Shown here: positions 31,674 to 42,347 of the stretch, piece by piece
Numbering within the stretch: position 1 is the first letter of the stretch
Layout of the letters: each line of letters starts with the position of its first letter
Source: Pholiota molesta
Taxonomy: Eukaryota > Basidiomycota > Agaricomycetes > Agaricales > Strophariaceae
Length of the DNA: 64,000 bases
Direction of reading: 5' to 3'
NCBI GenBank assembly: GCA_014925825.1
Contig: JACGCK010000030.1
Location: 1-64,000 of the forward strand
Notes under the pieces: model-generated
Databases searched by the model: none
The model's input: only the letters and a program-made list of their open reading frames with translations
Told to the model about the DNA's origin: nothing
Program-made: the position numbers and the translations under genes

Positions 31674-33744
31674 TCAATACAGCGTCAACAGCGCCACGCT
31701 CTCCACATGCGCCGTCTGCGGGAACAGATCGAACCCCCTCAGCCTCTCCAGCCGATACCGCCTCCCCTCCCCCTCCCCCTCCGTCGCCCTCACCACCCTT
31801 CCCACATCCCGCGCCTGCGTGTGCACATTGCAGCTCACATACACTATGACCCCCGGGCGGAACGCGAGCAGCTGCGCCAGGAACGCGTCGTCGCACCCCT
31901 TCCGCGGCGGGTCGACGACCACCGCCGTGCGCGCGCGCGGGAACTCGTGCACCGCCGCGAAGATGTCCGCCGCCGTGCCCGCCTGAAAGGCAATTTTGGA
32001 CGCGGGGATCCCGTTCAAAGCGGCGTTGCGCGTCGCCGAGGCGATGGCGGCCTTCGACAGCTCGATCCCCGCGACGCGCTCGAACCCCGCGGCGAGCGAG
32101 ATCGCGAAGAGCCCCGCGCCGCAGTACGTGTCCACCAGGTGCGTCGGGGGGTCGGGGGCGGCGGCCGCGAGGAGCGAGCGCACGAAGTCGACCATGAGGG
32201 GGAGCACGGCGTTGTTGTTCTGGAAGAACCCGCCGGCGGTGTACTCGAAGAGGAAGTCGCCGACGGTCTCGCGCGCGGGCGCGTTCTGGGAGGAGACGCA
32301 GACGTGCTTGGTGAAGGCGTCGGAGAGCCTGTCGATGGGGGGTGTCATCATTTGCTCCGCGTCGAATGAGGTGTCTAAGGAGTCGCGGTACATGAGCGAC
32401 ACGCCCTTTTTGTAGGACATTATATTGCTGGACCGACGCGTTAGGTAGGGAATGAGTCGATGAGTTTGCAAACGTACTTGATTATATTTTGTCGGTCAGA
32501 TTTATACGTTTCGTTTAAGATAGGTGTGGCAATGGGACATTCCTGTAATGCGAAAACGACATCAGAATCGCTCATCTCAACCGCCTTCGATACATACCTC
32601 TATGTCTATCGTCGATTTGTTGTTAGCCATGTTAAACCCGATCTGCAGCCATGGTGGTTGTATTCCTGGAACAACGTCCTTGGGCTTCGTTCCTTTAGGA
32701 GGGCGCTCGAAATGAGGCGTGATTTTGGTGCGATAGTTGTAGAGAAGAGGGGATTCGACGGTGGTTTCAATCACGGGTATGGCGGATTCGGGTAATGCTG
32801 CACATGGGGAAATGAGTATTTTTCGGGTTGGCATGAATATCCACGTACAAGAATATGTTTTGTATGCCTTGACTATCACGTCCCTTTTCAAATCTAGTTG
32901 CTTCTCGCTTGAGAGCATCTGATGAAGGAAACTTAAGTTGCCAGCCTTAGGATATCAAAGATGAATATCCATACCTGATATTGACACCCGCCGCACGTCC
33001 CAAAGTACTTGCACTTAACGAGGGAATCATCCCTCAGCTCAAGATTAGGTACGAGCACCTCCACCACTTGACCACACGAGTGCATCCGGTCATTTTTCAC
33101 GATCTTGACGCGTACTGTCTCGCCCGGGAGCGCGACAGGCACGACGATCGCCCATGGGCCCTTTTCCTTGGGCGCTAACCCGATCCCGGAGCCTTCCAAA
33201 GCCATGAGCATTCCCGCTCGATAACAAAGAGAGAAAGAAAGAGCACACCTCCGGAGCCAAGACTCTCTATCACCACCGTCACCTCCTCCTTATACGCGAA
33301 CGGCGACTGGAACGCGCCCCCGCCCTCCGTCACGGTATCGACCACATCGGCCCCCAGCAGCGCCCGGATCTCCTGGTAGAGCACGTCGGCCGCGGAGCAG
33401 GGCTCGGGGGGCGGCGGGTCCTTGCGCTTCTTGCGCCGCTTCGGCGAGTTGGGTGGGCGGGGCTTGACGGCGGCCAGCGAGACGCGCGCCGTCTTCTTGA
33501 TTTCCGATTCCGAGGTCTCTGCCTCTGCTGGTTCTTCGGCAGCCTCGATGGCGAGCTCAATCTGTTCTGCTTCTACCCTTTGTTTCTTCAGCACGGGGCC
33601 TTCGACGTCCGAGTCCGCCAGGGAGCGTATTTGGGGAAGCGAAGTCGACATGGGACGGAGATTCGAGAAGAGGGGACTCTTCCTGAGAGTTCTGGCGGGG
33701 TAGATCTGTGTGAAAAGGCGCCTGTATAAGGCCAGAGAGCGCAT
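31674..33744 (-). CDS. TRM2: tRNA (uracil-5-)-methyltransferase TRM2
   Basis: Makes ribothymidine at tRNA position 54 using S-adenosylmethionine. The N-terminal exon ends ESLGSG and is followed by a TRAM-like RNA-binding domain (GETVRVKIVKN) and a cysteine cluster CKYFGTCGGCQYQ. The methyltransferase core has the SAM loop VDTYCGAGLFA, VVVDPPRKG and the catalytic cysteine in YVSCNVHTQARDV. Two in-frame starts are plausible. ATG 33744 gives an arginine-rich leader (MRSLALYRRLFTQIYPARTL) that looks mitochondrial. ATG 33651 (MSTSLPQIRS) gives a cytosolic or nuclear form. The last exon (31674 to about 32420) is strongly GC-rich. Confidence 0.93.
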
Positions 33745-34226
33745 ATGCCAGAAATCAAGAAGAAATGCGGACCCTGGCGCTGTAAAATGTCGTGGTAGGT
33801 GTTCAGCAGACCTCGTCACAGTGGCCCGGCAAAAGTTTACTGACATATCGATTACGTAAGCCTCGTAATTCAATCAATTTGGTTGGCTGAAGAGATGAAT
33901 GACTCCGCCGCTCTTGTGCTCGTTCCCTTCAGTCTTTGACGCGTACGCATTGACAGTACGTCAAGCGCCCATAGACCCACATTCTTTCCCTGGATTTTTG
34001 GATCTCTCTGTCTCTCTCTCGGGTGAACACACTGGAGATCTACATCCAACCCTATCTTGGCGCCGACAATCTCTTTGCAATCTCTTTGACTGGCTAACTA
34101 GAATCTTTTGTGATTCATTGATCTTCAATTGATCTTGACGCTTCGAGTTTGTATAGAAGGATATCAGTGATCTCAGGTCAATCTCAAGCACCTATCTATC
34201 TGTCTATACTTTACCACCACCTCCCA
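33745..34226. promoter_or_regulatory. Shared upstream region of TRM2 and the ChaC gene
   Basis: 482 bp between divergent starts. A CT-rich tract at about 34003-34020 is the only notable feature. Pyrimidine tracts are common in fungal promoters. Confidence 0.35.
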
Positions 34227-35634
34227 ATGAAATCAGAAGCAGCACCATTCGTTGTATTCGGCTATGGCTCTCTGATATTCAAGGCAAATCCCCTGTTCCC
34301 GTCAGCAAAAAAAGGCCCACACTGACTGGACATGCACCTTCAGCCTCCGCCTCACGTTATCAAGCAAGGTAAAGATAAACCCCATGTCACTTACCCTAAA
34401 CTAACCTCGCCAAAGTCCCCGGATACTTGAAAGGCTACGTACGCCGCTTCGCGCAAGCGTCGCATGATCACCGCGGGACAGAGGAGGTATCGTCTTTCTC
34501 GTTTTATAGTGCAGAGCGCGCGTTCGACTCAACCTGAAAGAACCCAGGCAGAGTAGTGACGCTAGTACACAAGGAAGACTGGGATAAATTCTCGCAATCG
34601 GCAAGCGTTCCCTCGCTGGAGAATAGAAATTTTGACTGATCAAATTGGATATTCTTTTGCAGGACGCTTTCCCGAACGATGATACCGTTTGGGGTATGTA
34701 ATTCACTTGTACAGTGCATAACCGATTTTCTCAAGGTGCTTTATGGGCAGGCATAGCTTATACCATCGACCCAGCATACGAGGCCGAAGTTCGTGATTAT
34801 CTAGGTCAGCCATACCCTTCTTTTGTATCCCATCATCTACTCAGACGGGCCACCCAAAGATTATAGAGAAAAGGTCGATACTCTATCGAAGTCAAAAAAG
34901 GCACCTTAGATTGACCGGATTTTTCAACAGGACGGATATACTATGGAGACTTTGGACATCCACGGTATCGACGACAATGGTGTCCATACTATCATCATCC
35001 ATAACGTCAGTACCTGTCGACTAACAGCATCAACACTCACTTTTGTACTGATCGTGAAGTACACAGGCATACGTACGTTCTCACTTTCAGAAGTATGAAC
35101 TAGACATCCGATCTGAATTTAAATATTGCCAGTGTTACGTCGGCCGCAACGACAATCCCTCCTTCAGTAAGCTTCCCGATCCCGTCTCCGCTGCATCACT
35201 CGTTTCTCTAACTCTAACACGCGCAGTCGGCTCTGAGCCTCTGGAGGCTCTCGGCAGGACCATCTGGAAATCCGTAGGCCCATCCGGACCGAACAAGGTA
35301 TGCCTCAACCGTCCGCGTCATCCCCGCATCCCCTTCCGCTGTTAACCTTGGGATCGATTACTTATAGGAATACCTCTACCGCCTGGTAGAATCCGTGCGA
35401 CACCTCTCACCCAACTCGTATGATTCGCATCTCTACGCCCTGGAGGTACACCATTCATCGTCGTTCCCGTCCTCCGAGATCACTACTGACGCTCAACGTT
35501 TTCTCGTCGTCCAGGCAATCGTCCATAAACTCGACGAAGAGCACGGGACGACAGGAAGTGCAGACATCCAGAATCAAGTCATCAGACAGATACAGGAAGA
35601 TAAACGCACCCAAGTGGACGGCGAGGACGATTGA
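34227..35634 (+). CDS. Glutathione-specific gamma-glutamylcyclotransferase (ChaC family)
   Basis: Cleaves glutathione to 5-oxoproline and Cys-Gly. The substrate-loop motif FGYGSLIF is in exon 1 (34227-34283). PPPHVIKQ, VPGYLKGYVRRFAQ and DHRG follow in exons 2 and 3, then GRVVTL, TVWGIAYTI, REKDGY (which bears the likely catalytic glutamate) and CYVGRNDNPSF. Intron 1 (34284-34343) begins with GC, fixed by the family motif that continues GYGSLI.KPPPH. Between YLD and REK there is an extra GPPKDY-like insert. Near the end an optional intron (GAG|GTACAC ... CAG|GCAATC) may remove a short stretch before AIVHKLDEEHG. Confidence 0.87.
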
Positions 35635-35854
35635 GATTGATGTCTGTTGCGAATATATAGCGTAGATCGCGAGCATCAGTCAACGGGAAACGTTGACAGG
35701 TAGCTTCTCATATATAGATTAAATTAACCACTACTTCGCTGAAATACAAGCCATACGGTGGCCTGAAGGAAGATAAAACCAAAAAAATACTACCAAATTT
35801 CTGCCCCGTTTCCCAAGCAGCATAGCTCAAATACTGAAATGATCCATCGTAAAA

Positions 35855-37970
35855 TCATGAGTATGAGTTTTCCTGTGGAGATTCGCTAATCGCTGTCTGA
35901 CTCTCTGCTGCGCTATAGCCGGATATCGTGGACAAGGCGCCTGTTCCGTTGTACGGCGACGCCGCCCCAAGCAACGGCGTTCGTTCCGAATCCTTGGTGT
36001 CTTTTCGCCTTTCGCGCTCGACAATCCTAAGAGCATATGTCTGAGGGAAAGTAGATAATACGACATCGTAATGCGACTCACCCCCGCATGACGGCGGCCG
36101 TCGTAGCCCTGTGCGCGCGGCGTTTGCTCTGGTTGTCTTGGTATCGGTCTGTTTCGTCGACTATCTCTTCCGAGATGATTTCCTCGATGATATCTGGAGA
36201 TAGTCAGCCAGTCTGTTATTTAGTAGCTTCCTGGTATTCGACACGCACCTTCGAGGGTGATGACACCGAGAGCGCCGCCTGCTAGCCCCGGCGTACGGCT
36301 GATGAGGAGAAGATGAGCCCGGCCGGTCTGGCTGATAAACGAAGCACACATTATCAGACTAAAATTTAGTTCTGATGAAAAGATCAGTCAGAAAGACGCA
36401 CAAGTAATCCAAGGCTTGGAAACAGTTGATAGAAGGAAGGGCCTCGGGTAGGATACTCAGCGTAAAAGCTGAAACGGGCAGTCCTTTGCTTGGGTCGTAT
36501 GTCAGGAGCTATTTGTTCATTAAATAAGCTTCAGAATTATCATATATACACTGTGATTGGCCAACCTTTTTGATAAGAAGCAATCCAAGGAACGACAGGG
36601 AGTTTTCTGGTTCATGTACTGGGAAACGAGAGTAGCCACTGAGTAATCTAAAAGGTAACCAAATTCGAATCAGGAAACTTTTGTTAGGACGAGGAGAAAG
36701 AGACGAACATCTCGTCCACAGTTTTATGATCCAGAATCGTGTCTGCGCTGAGGGTGAGGGTATCCTTCAGAGGAGTCATGATCTCTTCGACATTTTTCGT
36801 GTTTAGCTCAAGCACTCCGTTAAGAATCGCGATCTCATCGTCACGCAGAGGTTCCTCGCCCGTACGATGGAATTGGAGGAACGATTTGAGTTCGGCTTTT
36901 TTATAAGTATGATGTGAGCTAGCGCCAAGAACGTAATCAAGAAGTTTGGCGATGGGCCATGCAACAGGAGCTTTAGTGAAGAGGTTTCGGGATTAGTGGT
37001 TTCAAGGACGTGTTGTACTGTCAGCACTCACCAAATAGATACATCATGCCGAGTACAAGAGGGGCACATGCGGCACCAACGGATAGTCCATAGCGGACAC
37101 TGATAGCTTGAGGGATAATTCTGGATACTTCATGAGAAAAACGCGAGAGGAACGGTAAGGTGATGGCTCACTCTCTAAATTAGGAACCAGTCGTATGAGC
37201 ATTCCCGAAGTCAGTTTATCTGCAGTGTTCCTACCCAAAAATAACTGCAGAAGGGTTAGGCCGAGTATGGTTGCGAATGTGAAAGAACCACATACCAATA
37301 GCAATAGTCGATATCACGATGGCTGCGACACCACCCCCGAGCTAGGTATCACATTCAGCCCACCCCACATGGGTCAAATTGGAAAGGTTCACGCACCGCA
37401 CTATCCAAAAATATAGGCAAGCTTTCATTGATGATCTATAACGCGTCAAATTTGTATTGCTTTGAGTCTTGACGACGGGACATACGACGTTGCCCAATAA
37501 CAAAACCTGCGTTGCTTGTCTGATCAGCGACCACGCCAGGACTAGGGAAGATAATCACGTACGACGAGCACCCAATGACGTCCCTTTTGCATGAGTTTGA
37601 GAACTTGTATATGATTTAGTCTAGAAACGCGTCGGAAACATATGACCGCGCACCTTTCTGTGCGTTTTTCTTCTCTGTCAGGTCCTCTGAGGATGTTGCC
37701 AGTACACGTAGATGCAGCTCGTCCAGGCCCATCAGACCAAGGGTCAGCCTATCTTCATCAGCACAAATACGACCGACTGTCAAGCGCAACACACCCTGCA
37801 AATACACCTCCAGCCAGAACGAGCACCATGCTCACGATGATTTTCGAATAGAATTCGGAAGAACCAGGCTTGGTAGGTTCCACCTCGATTGGTGCATTTT
37901 TCAGTCGAAGATGTGGGGATGCAAGAACCGTTCTCAGTAAGAAAAGCGTTGTGTGCAGCTTGGGTGGCAT
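35855..37970 (-). CDS. CNNM/Mam3-type DUF21-CBS membrane protein, tandem copy 1
   Basis: Member of the CNNM (ancient conserved domain) family linked to Mg/Mn handling; yeast Mam3 is vacuolar. The start is MPPKLHTTLFLLRTV (signal-like). The DUF21 membrane domain follows (VLVLAGGVFAG, LTLGLMGLDELHLRVLATS, GRHWVLVV). The CBS pair is marked by FLQFHRTGEEPLRDDE, LNGVLELNTKNVE, YSRFPVHE and LGVITLE, then DIIEEIISEEIVDETDRY. Many short introns. The cytosolic tail (IVERERRKD... to stop 35855) holds an acidic di-leucine motif ERTPLL suited to vacuolar sorting. It converges with the ChaC gene. Confidence 0.88.
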
Positions 37971-38406
37971 CTGGATTGTGGACGTCGAGGTGAAGGAGAG
38001 TTCGGGCAACCAATCGTGACCGTGTCAGGAGTCGTAGGACCGGGTATTATGTAAGCGAATGACGTCGTCTTCTGGTAGAGTTATGGGCGCCTATTGCGAT
38101 TCTTCTTGGTTGACGAGAATTACCAGGGCGTCAATTGCTTGTATATATCAGATATAGTTTATCAGATATAAAAAATTGATCGAACTGCTGGTACCAAGCT
38201 CAAGCTGGTCTACAATGCACATACAAGAATTTATGTAAATCAAATATAAATCGCAAAAAAGAAATCATGTACGTAGCAAACAATGTTAGGTACCAACTAG
38301 GCACTAAATAATCAGATTAACTAGACACCAAACGGTCACCTAGTTCTATTTAGACGGACTTTGCGGAAAGGCATCACTGTAACGGCCAGTGTTCCCATTC
38401 TGCAAC
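37971..38406. promoter_or_regulatory. Spacer between CNNM copies 1 and 2
   Basis: 436 bp containing the copy 1 promoter and copy 2 terminator region; no gene seen. Confidence 0.35.
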
Positions 38407-40492
38407 TCAAAGAGATATTGTGGGGCTACCATGATTGCCAAGAAGCAAGGAACTCTCATTAAAGAGTTCCATAACGGAATCTCTTCTCCGTTCTACAATT
38501 CTGTAATAATGATGCAATAAATATTTGCAGGATGGCTGAAATATAGTATTCTTTGCTTACCCTCGCATGATAGTCGCAGTAGTCGAGCGCCTTGCTTTGG
38601 CCTTCGTATGATTATCGCGATATTGATCTGTTTCGTCTACTATCTCGCCCAAGATAATTTCCTCGATAATATCTTAGAAAAATAACACGGATCAGTTTGG
38701 TGTTACTGGGAGCCGATTATCAGAAAGGATATAGGAAACACACCCTCTAGAGTTATGACCCCCATCGCGCCTCCGCCTTGTCCCGGAGTGCGGCTGACGA
38801 GCAGTAGATGTGCACGTCCCGTTTGGCTTGAATGCATGCATACAGGTCAGTTCCACAAAGAGCTGAGTGTGTCATTCAGTAACTCACAAATAATGCAGAG
38901 CTTGGAAGCAATTGATTGACGGATGCGCTTCGGGCAAAATGGACAGAGGGAAACTTGACACGGGGAGCGCCTGACTTGGATCATATGTCAAAAGCTGTTG
39001 CGACGTTAGATGAAAGCTATCCCTGCTATTTTTAGTCAAAGTTACCTTTTTGATTAGTAAAAGACCGATGAACGAGGTAGGTTTTCCAGGTTCGTGGACA
39101 GGAAAACGGGAATATCCACTTTGCAATCTATCGAAATTTTAGTAATATAGGTCTATATAACGACAGAAGAAGGCTTACATTGTCGCAATAGCATTATAAT
39201 CAAGAATATCGTCGGCGCTTAATATTACCGCATCCTAAAATCGGCGTCAACATAGAATCAAAACGAAAGGGATGAGGAGCAAACCCTGAGAGGCGTCATT
39301 ATTATCTCGACGTTCTTCGTATTGAGCTCTAAAACGCCATTCAAGATAGTGATCTCATCGTCCCGCAAAGGTTCCTCCCCAGACCGGTGGAATTCCAAGA
39401 ACGATTTGAGCTCGGCCTTCTTGTACAGGTGTTGCTCATCTGTTCCAAGCACAAAATCAAGGAGTTTAGCTATTGGGTATGCAATGGGAGCTGTAATATC
39501 GACGTAAAAATTATGCGATAATAGACGAAAGGTTTGTTATATTATAACATACCAAGAATAAACATCATGGCGAGTACTAAAGGTGCGCAGGTTGCGCCAA
39601 CCTGGAGTCCGTAGCGTACGCTCACGGCTTGTGGGATAACCCTATTTCTTGGTAAGAAAAGTTCAAATCCGCCAACGAATTGGGTCTTACTCTCTGTTCG
39701 CAAGCAACGGAATATCGGGATTGATCAGATCTCGGCTGTACAAAGTAAAGTTGCTGCTATGGACATACCCAAAGATGACTACGATATAAAGTTAGCACGT
39801 TGATAAGAAAGAAGGAGATCCATACCGATAGCCGTAGTAGAAATACCAATAGCGGCTATTCCGCCTCCAATCTGTACTTGTCAATGAGAATCCCTTGAAG
39901 GTATAGCTGGTAATGGGAAAGTTACTCACAGCATTATCGAGAAAAATAGGCAAACTTTCGTTCACAATCTAGAAAGCGTTGCATCATCAGCAGAGCCGCG
40001 AGTAGCCTCATAAGAGTTACACAGACCACGTTAGACAACAAGAGCACGACAAGTACCCAGTGCCGACCTCTGCGAAGTAAATTGAGGACTTGCCATTTAT
40101 CAAATTAACTATCTTGGATAGCATCTCGAAGTAAAAGTACCTTTCTGGGCATTTCGTTTCTCTGTTATGTCTTCTGACGATGTGGCTAGGACCCGCAAAT
40201 GGAGCTCATCCAAGCCCATCAAGCCCAGCGTCAACCTGTTAACATGCAAGGCGTCAGCAAAAAGCCGTGCAAAGACTCGACGAATTAATAGTCATTACCC
40301 AGCAAAAACACCGCCAGCCAGAACAAGCATGATGCTGACAGTGAGATGGTACCAGAATTCACGGGAACCTCTTTCCGTGCCAGTGTTTCCACTTGGTAGA
40401 GGGGGCTTTGGAATGCCATACGGCGACGCGCCCAAAGCTACTCTTACCAGTAAGATGCTAAGCGCAAGTCCGTTTCGTCTAGCTGCGGCCAT
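38407..40492 (-). CDS. CNNM/Mam3-type DUF21-CBS membrane protein, tandem copy 2
   Basis: Same exon layout as copy 1. The start is MAAARRNGLALSILLVRV, the membrane domain begins VSIMLVLAGGVFAG, and the CBS region has FLEFHRSGEEPLRDDE, LNGVLELNTKNVE, YSRFPVHEPGKP and DIIEEIILGEIVDETDQY. The tail differs (IVERRRDSVMEL... ending PTISL) but keeps an E-x-x-x-L-L motif (ESSLLL). No disruption seen. Metal transport or its regulation is inferred from family. Confidence 0.87.
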
Positions 40493-42347
40493 GGGAGCTC
40501 TGAAGAAGAACAGATGAGTGTAATCGAGGGAAAGGGCAAGATAGTAGCAATACGGACTGATGGGAGATTTGACGATGGGCGGATACTTAAGGTGGTAACT
40601 ATGCCTTCGGGGGCGCAGAAAAGTCATAGAAAGTCACAGATACTTGGTCACCGTCAAACCTCGGAGATCTGGGCTGATATGAAGCTGCCCAGCCAAAGTT
40701 ACTCACATCCACTGGCATAATCATCGCAAGAGAGAATTTGGCTTGCGTGATTTTAGCCCGTTCATCTATTGTAGGATATCAGTTCTATCAGTGAAGCAGA
40801 ATTACAGAACTCTATTGAACTCCATCAAGGGGCGCGTGATATAGCACTTAGCTTGTCGAACAAGCCGTGTCTTCGCCGCCGTGTCGTCTTCGTTTGTCAA
40901 GGATTGACGGGTGGAACCCAAACGGCCCGAGCTCTGGGTGCTGTGAACGCATGGAATGTTTCTATATTTGAGTGTATCTTATACAGATCAGCACAAAGGA
41001 TTTGGCATTGAGGAGTTTCAGTTGAAGGAGCACGAGAAATACCTTTTGTGGTTGTGTGCAATTAGGAAGGAGCATTAGGCGCCAAGGAAAGAATTGCAAC
41101 TTAGACGCCAAGCCGTTGATGGATGATCGGGACGGCTTTAGGCTCTGGCTTGCCAGCTTTTGCCGCCTTATCTTATCTGTTTTCATGTCGTCATAAAGTA
41201 TATGGTTATACTCTTTCAGATTATATTTTTGCTTGGAGGTTAAGAAAGCCTTGGCACTGCGTGTAATAACGGACAGGCGAAGGTTTGCGGATCTACCAGT
41301 AGGTGATACTTTCGATTCTCGAAGCACATGGGAGCACATGAGAGAGTATATCAGACCCCAAGAAGCGATACTTTCTTGATGCCAAGCATCCATTACCTTG
41401 TCGATTTGGTTCAACCCATCGAGTGAGCAGCAGATACTCGAGTAGTCAAAGGATAACCAAGAACCTTGTATATCGACTTGAATCCCAAAGTTTCCATTGA
41501 CTCAGGTACTTCTGGATTGTAATGCCTTATGACTACACTGCGCCGAATCGCGTGGAAGGTTGGAATTTGGAAGAGAATTATAATACCTATTCCAGAAGTA
41601 GCAACGGCTCTGCTAAAAAAAAAAAACAGACCGTAGTATTGTAGACAATGTCAGAGACTCATAGTGAATGTGGAAGTTCGGAACACAGTTAATACATCGC
41701 CAAATATTGAGAATTATGCGGATTATGTACTTGAAGTTTCATGTCTTTTGAAAATTTATGATTGCATTGTCTATTTTCTAAAAGAGGAAAAACTTACCGT
41801 TTTAGGAAATATTTAGGACAATGGGTTATCTCCTATTACAATTTACAAGTCACGGTATTAAATTTTTGTGCGCATGGGCATATAGTACAATGTAAAAACC
41901 TCCGTGGGTCATCAGCGATACCAAAAATGCTACTGATGTTTTCAATGTACAAGCTGTCTTGCATGATTTGATGCGAACTCGAAGCTGACTCGATAATAAG
42001 TTGGTCCTCTGTGTATACATTTCAGTGTTCCAATCATCGCCCTTGCTAGCTGTGCTACTCATCATCACATTATCTGTGTATATTTACAATCACCATTTCG
42101 GACTATATGACATCAAGTATCCCCCTGAAATTTTTGTACCCGTTCTTTACATTCCAACCTACTAAACACCCGATAGAAGGAATAAAAAGGCCAAGTTCCA
42201 GCTGAAGAGTCGACAAGCCGACCCGAGCTGGCGATAAATTACACATACGATAACAGGAAAATAAAATGAATCTATACATTGTCCGATTTTAACCCAAAGT
42301 AGATCCCCACGTCGGGATATGTTACAGGAATAACGCATCCTCGTGGG
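40493..42347. other. Long spacer between CNNM copies 2 and 3
   Basis: 1.86 kb, compared with 0.44 kb between copies 1 and 2. It holds an open frame of 150 codons (40962-41414, minus) that I do not recognise, a homopolymer A run near 41615, and a CTTATCTTATCTG GATA-type site at 41167-41179. It may be an insertion or the remains of a lost gene. No transposon ends were found. Confidence 0.4.

Noticed and set aside
31707..32369. 220-codon plus-strand frame
   Set aside because: Antisense shadow of the GC-rich last exon of TRM2; composed of arginine, glutamate and glycine with no motif.
40962..41414. 150-codon minus-strand frame as a real gene
   Set aside because: No recognisable domain, promoter or splice context; reported only as part of the spacer.
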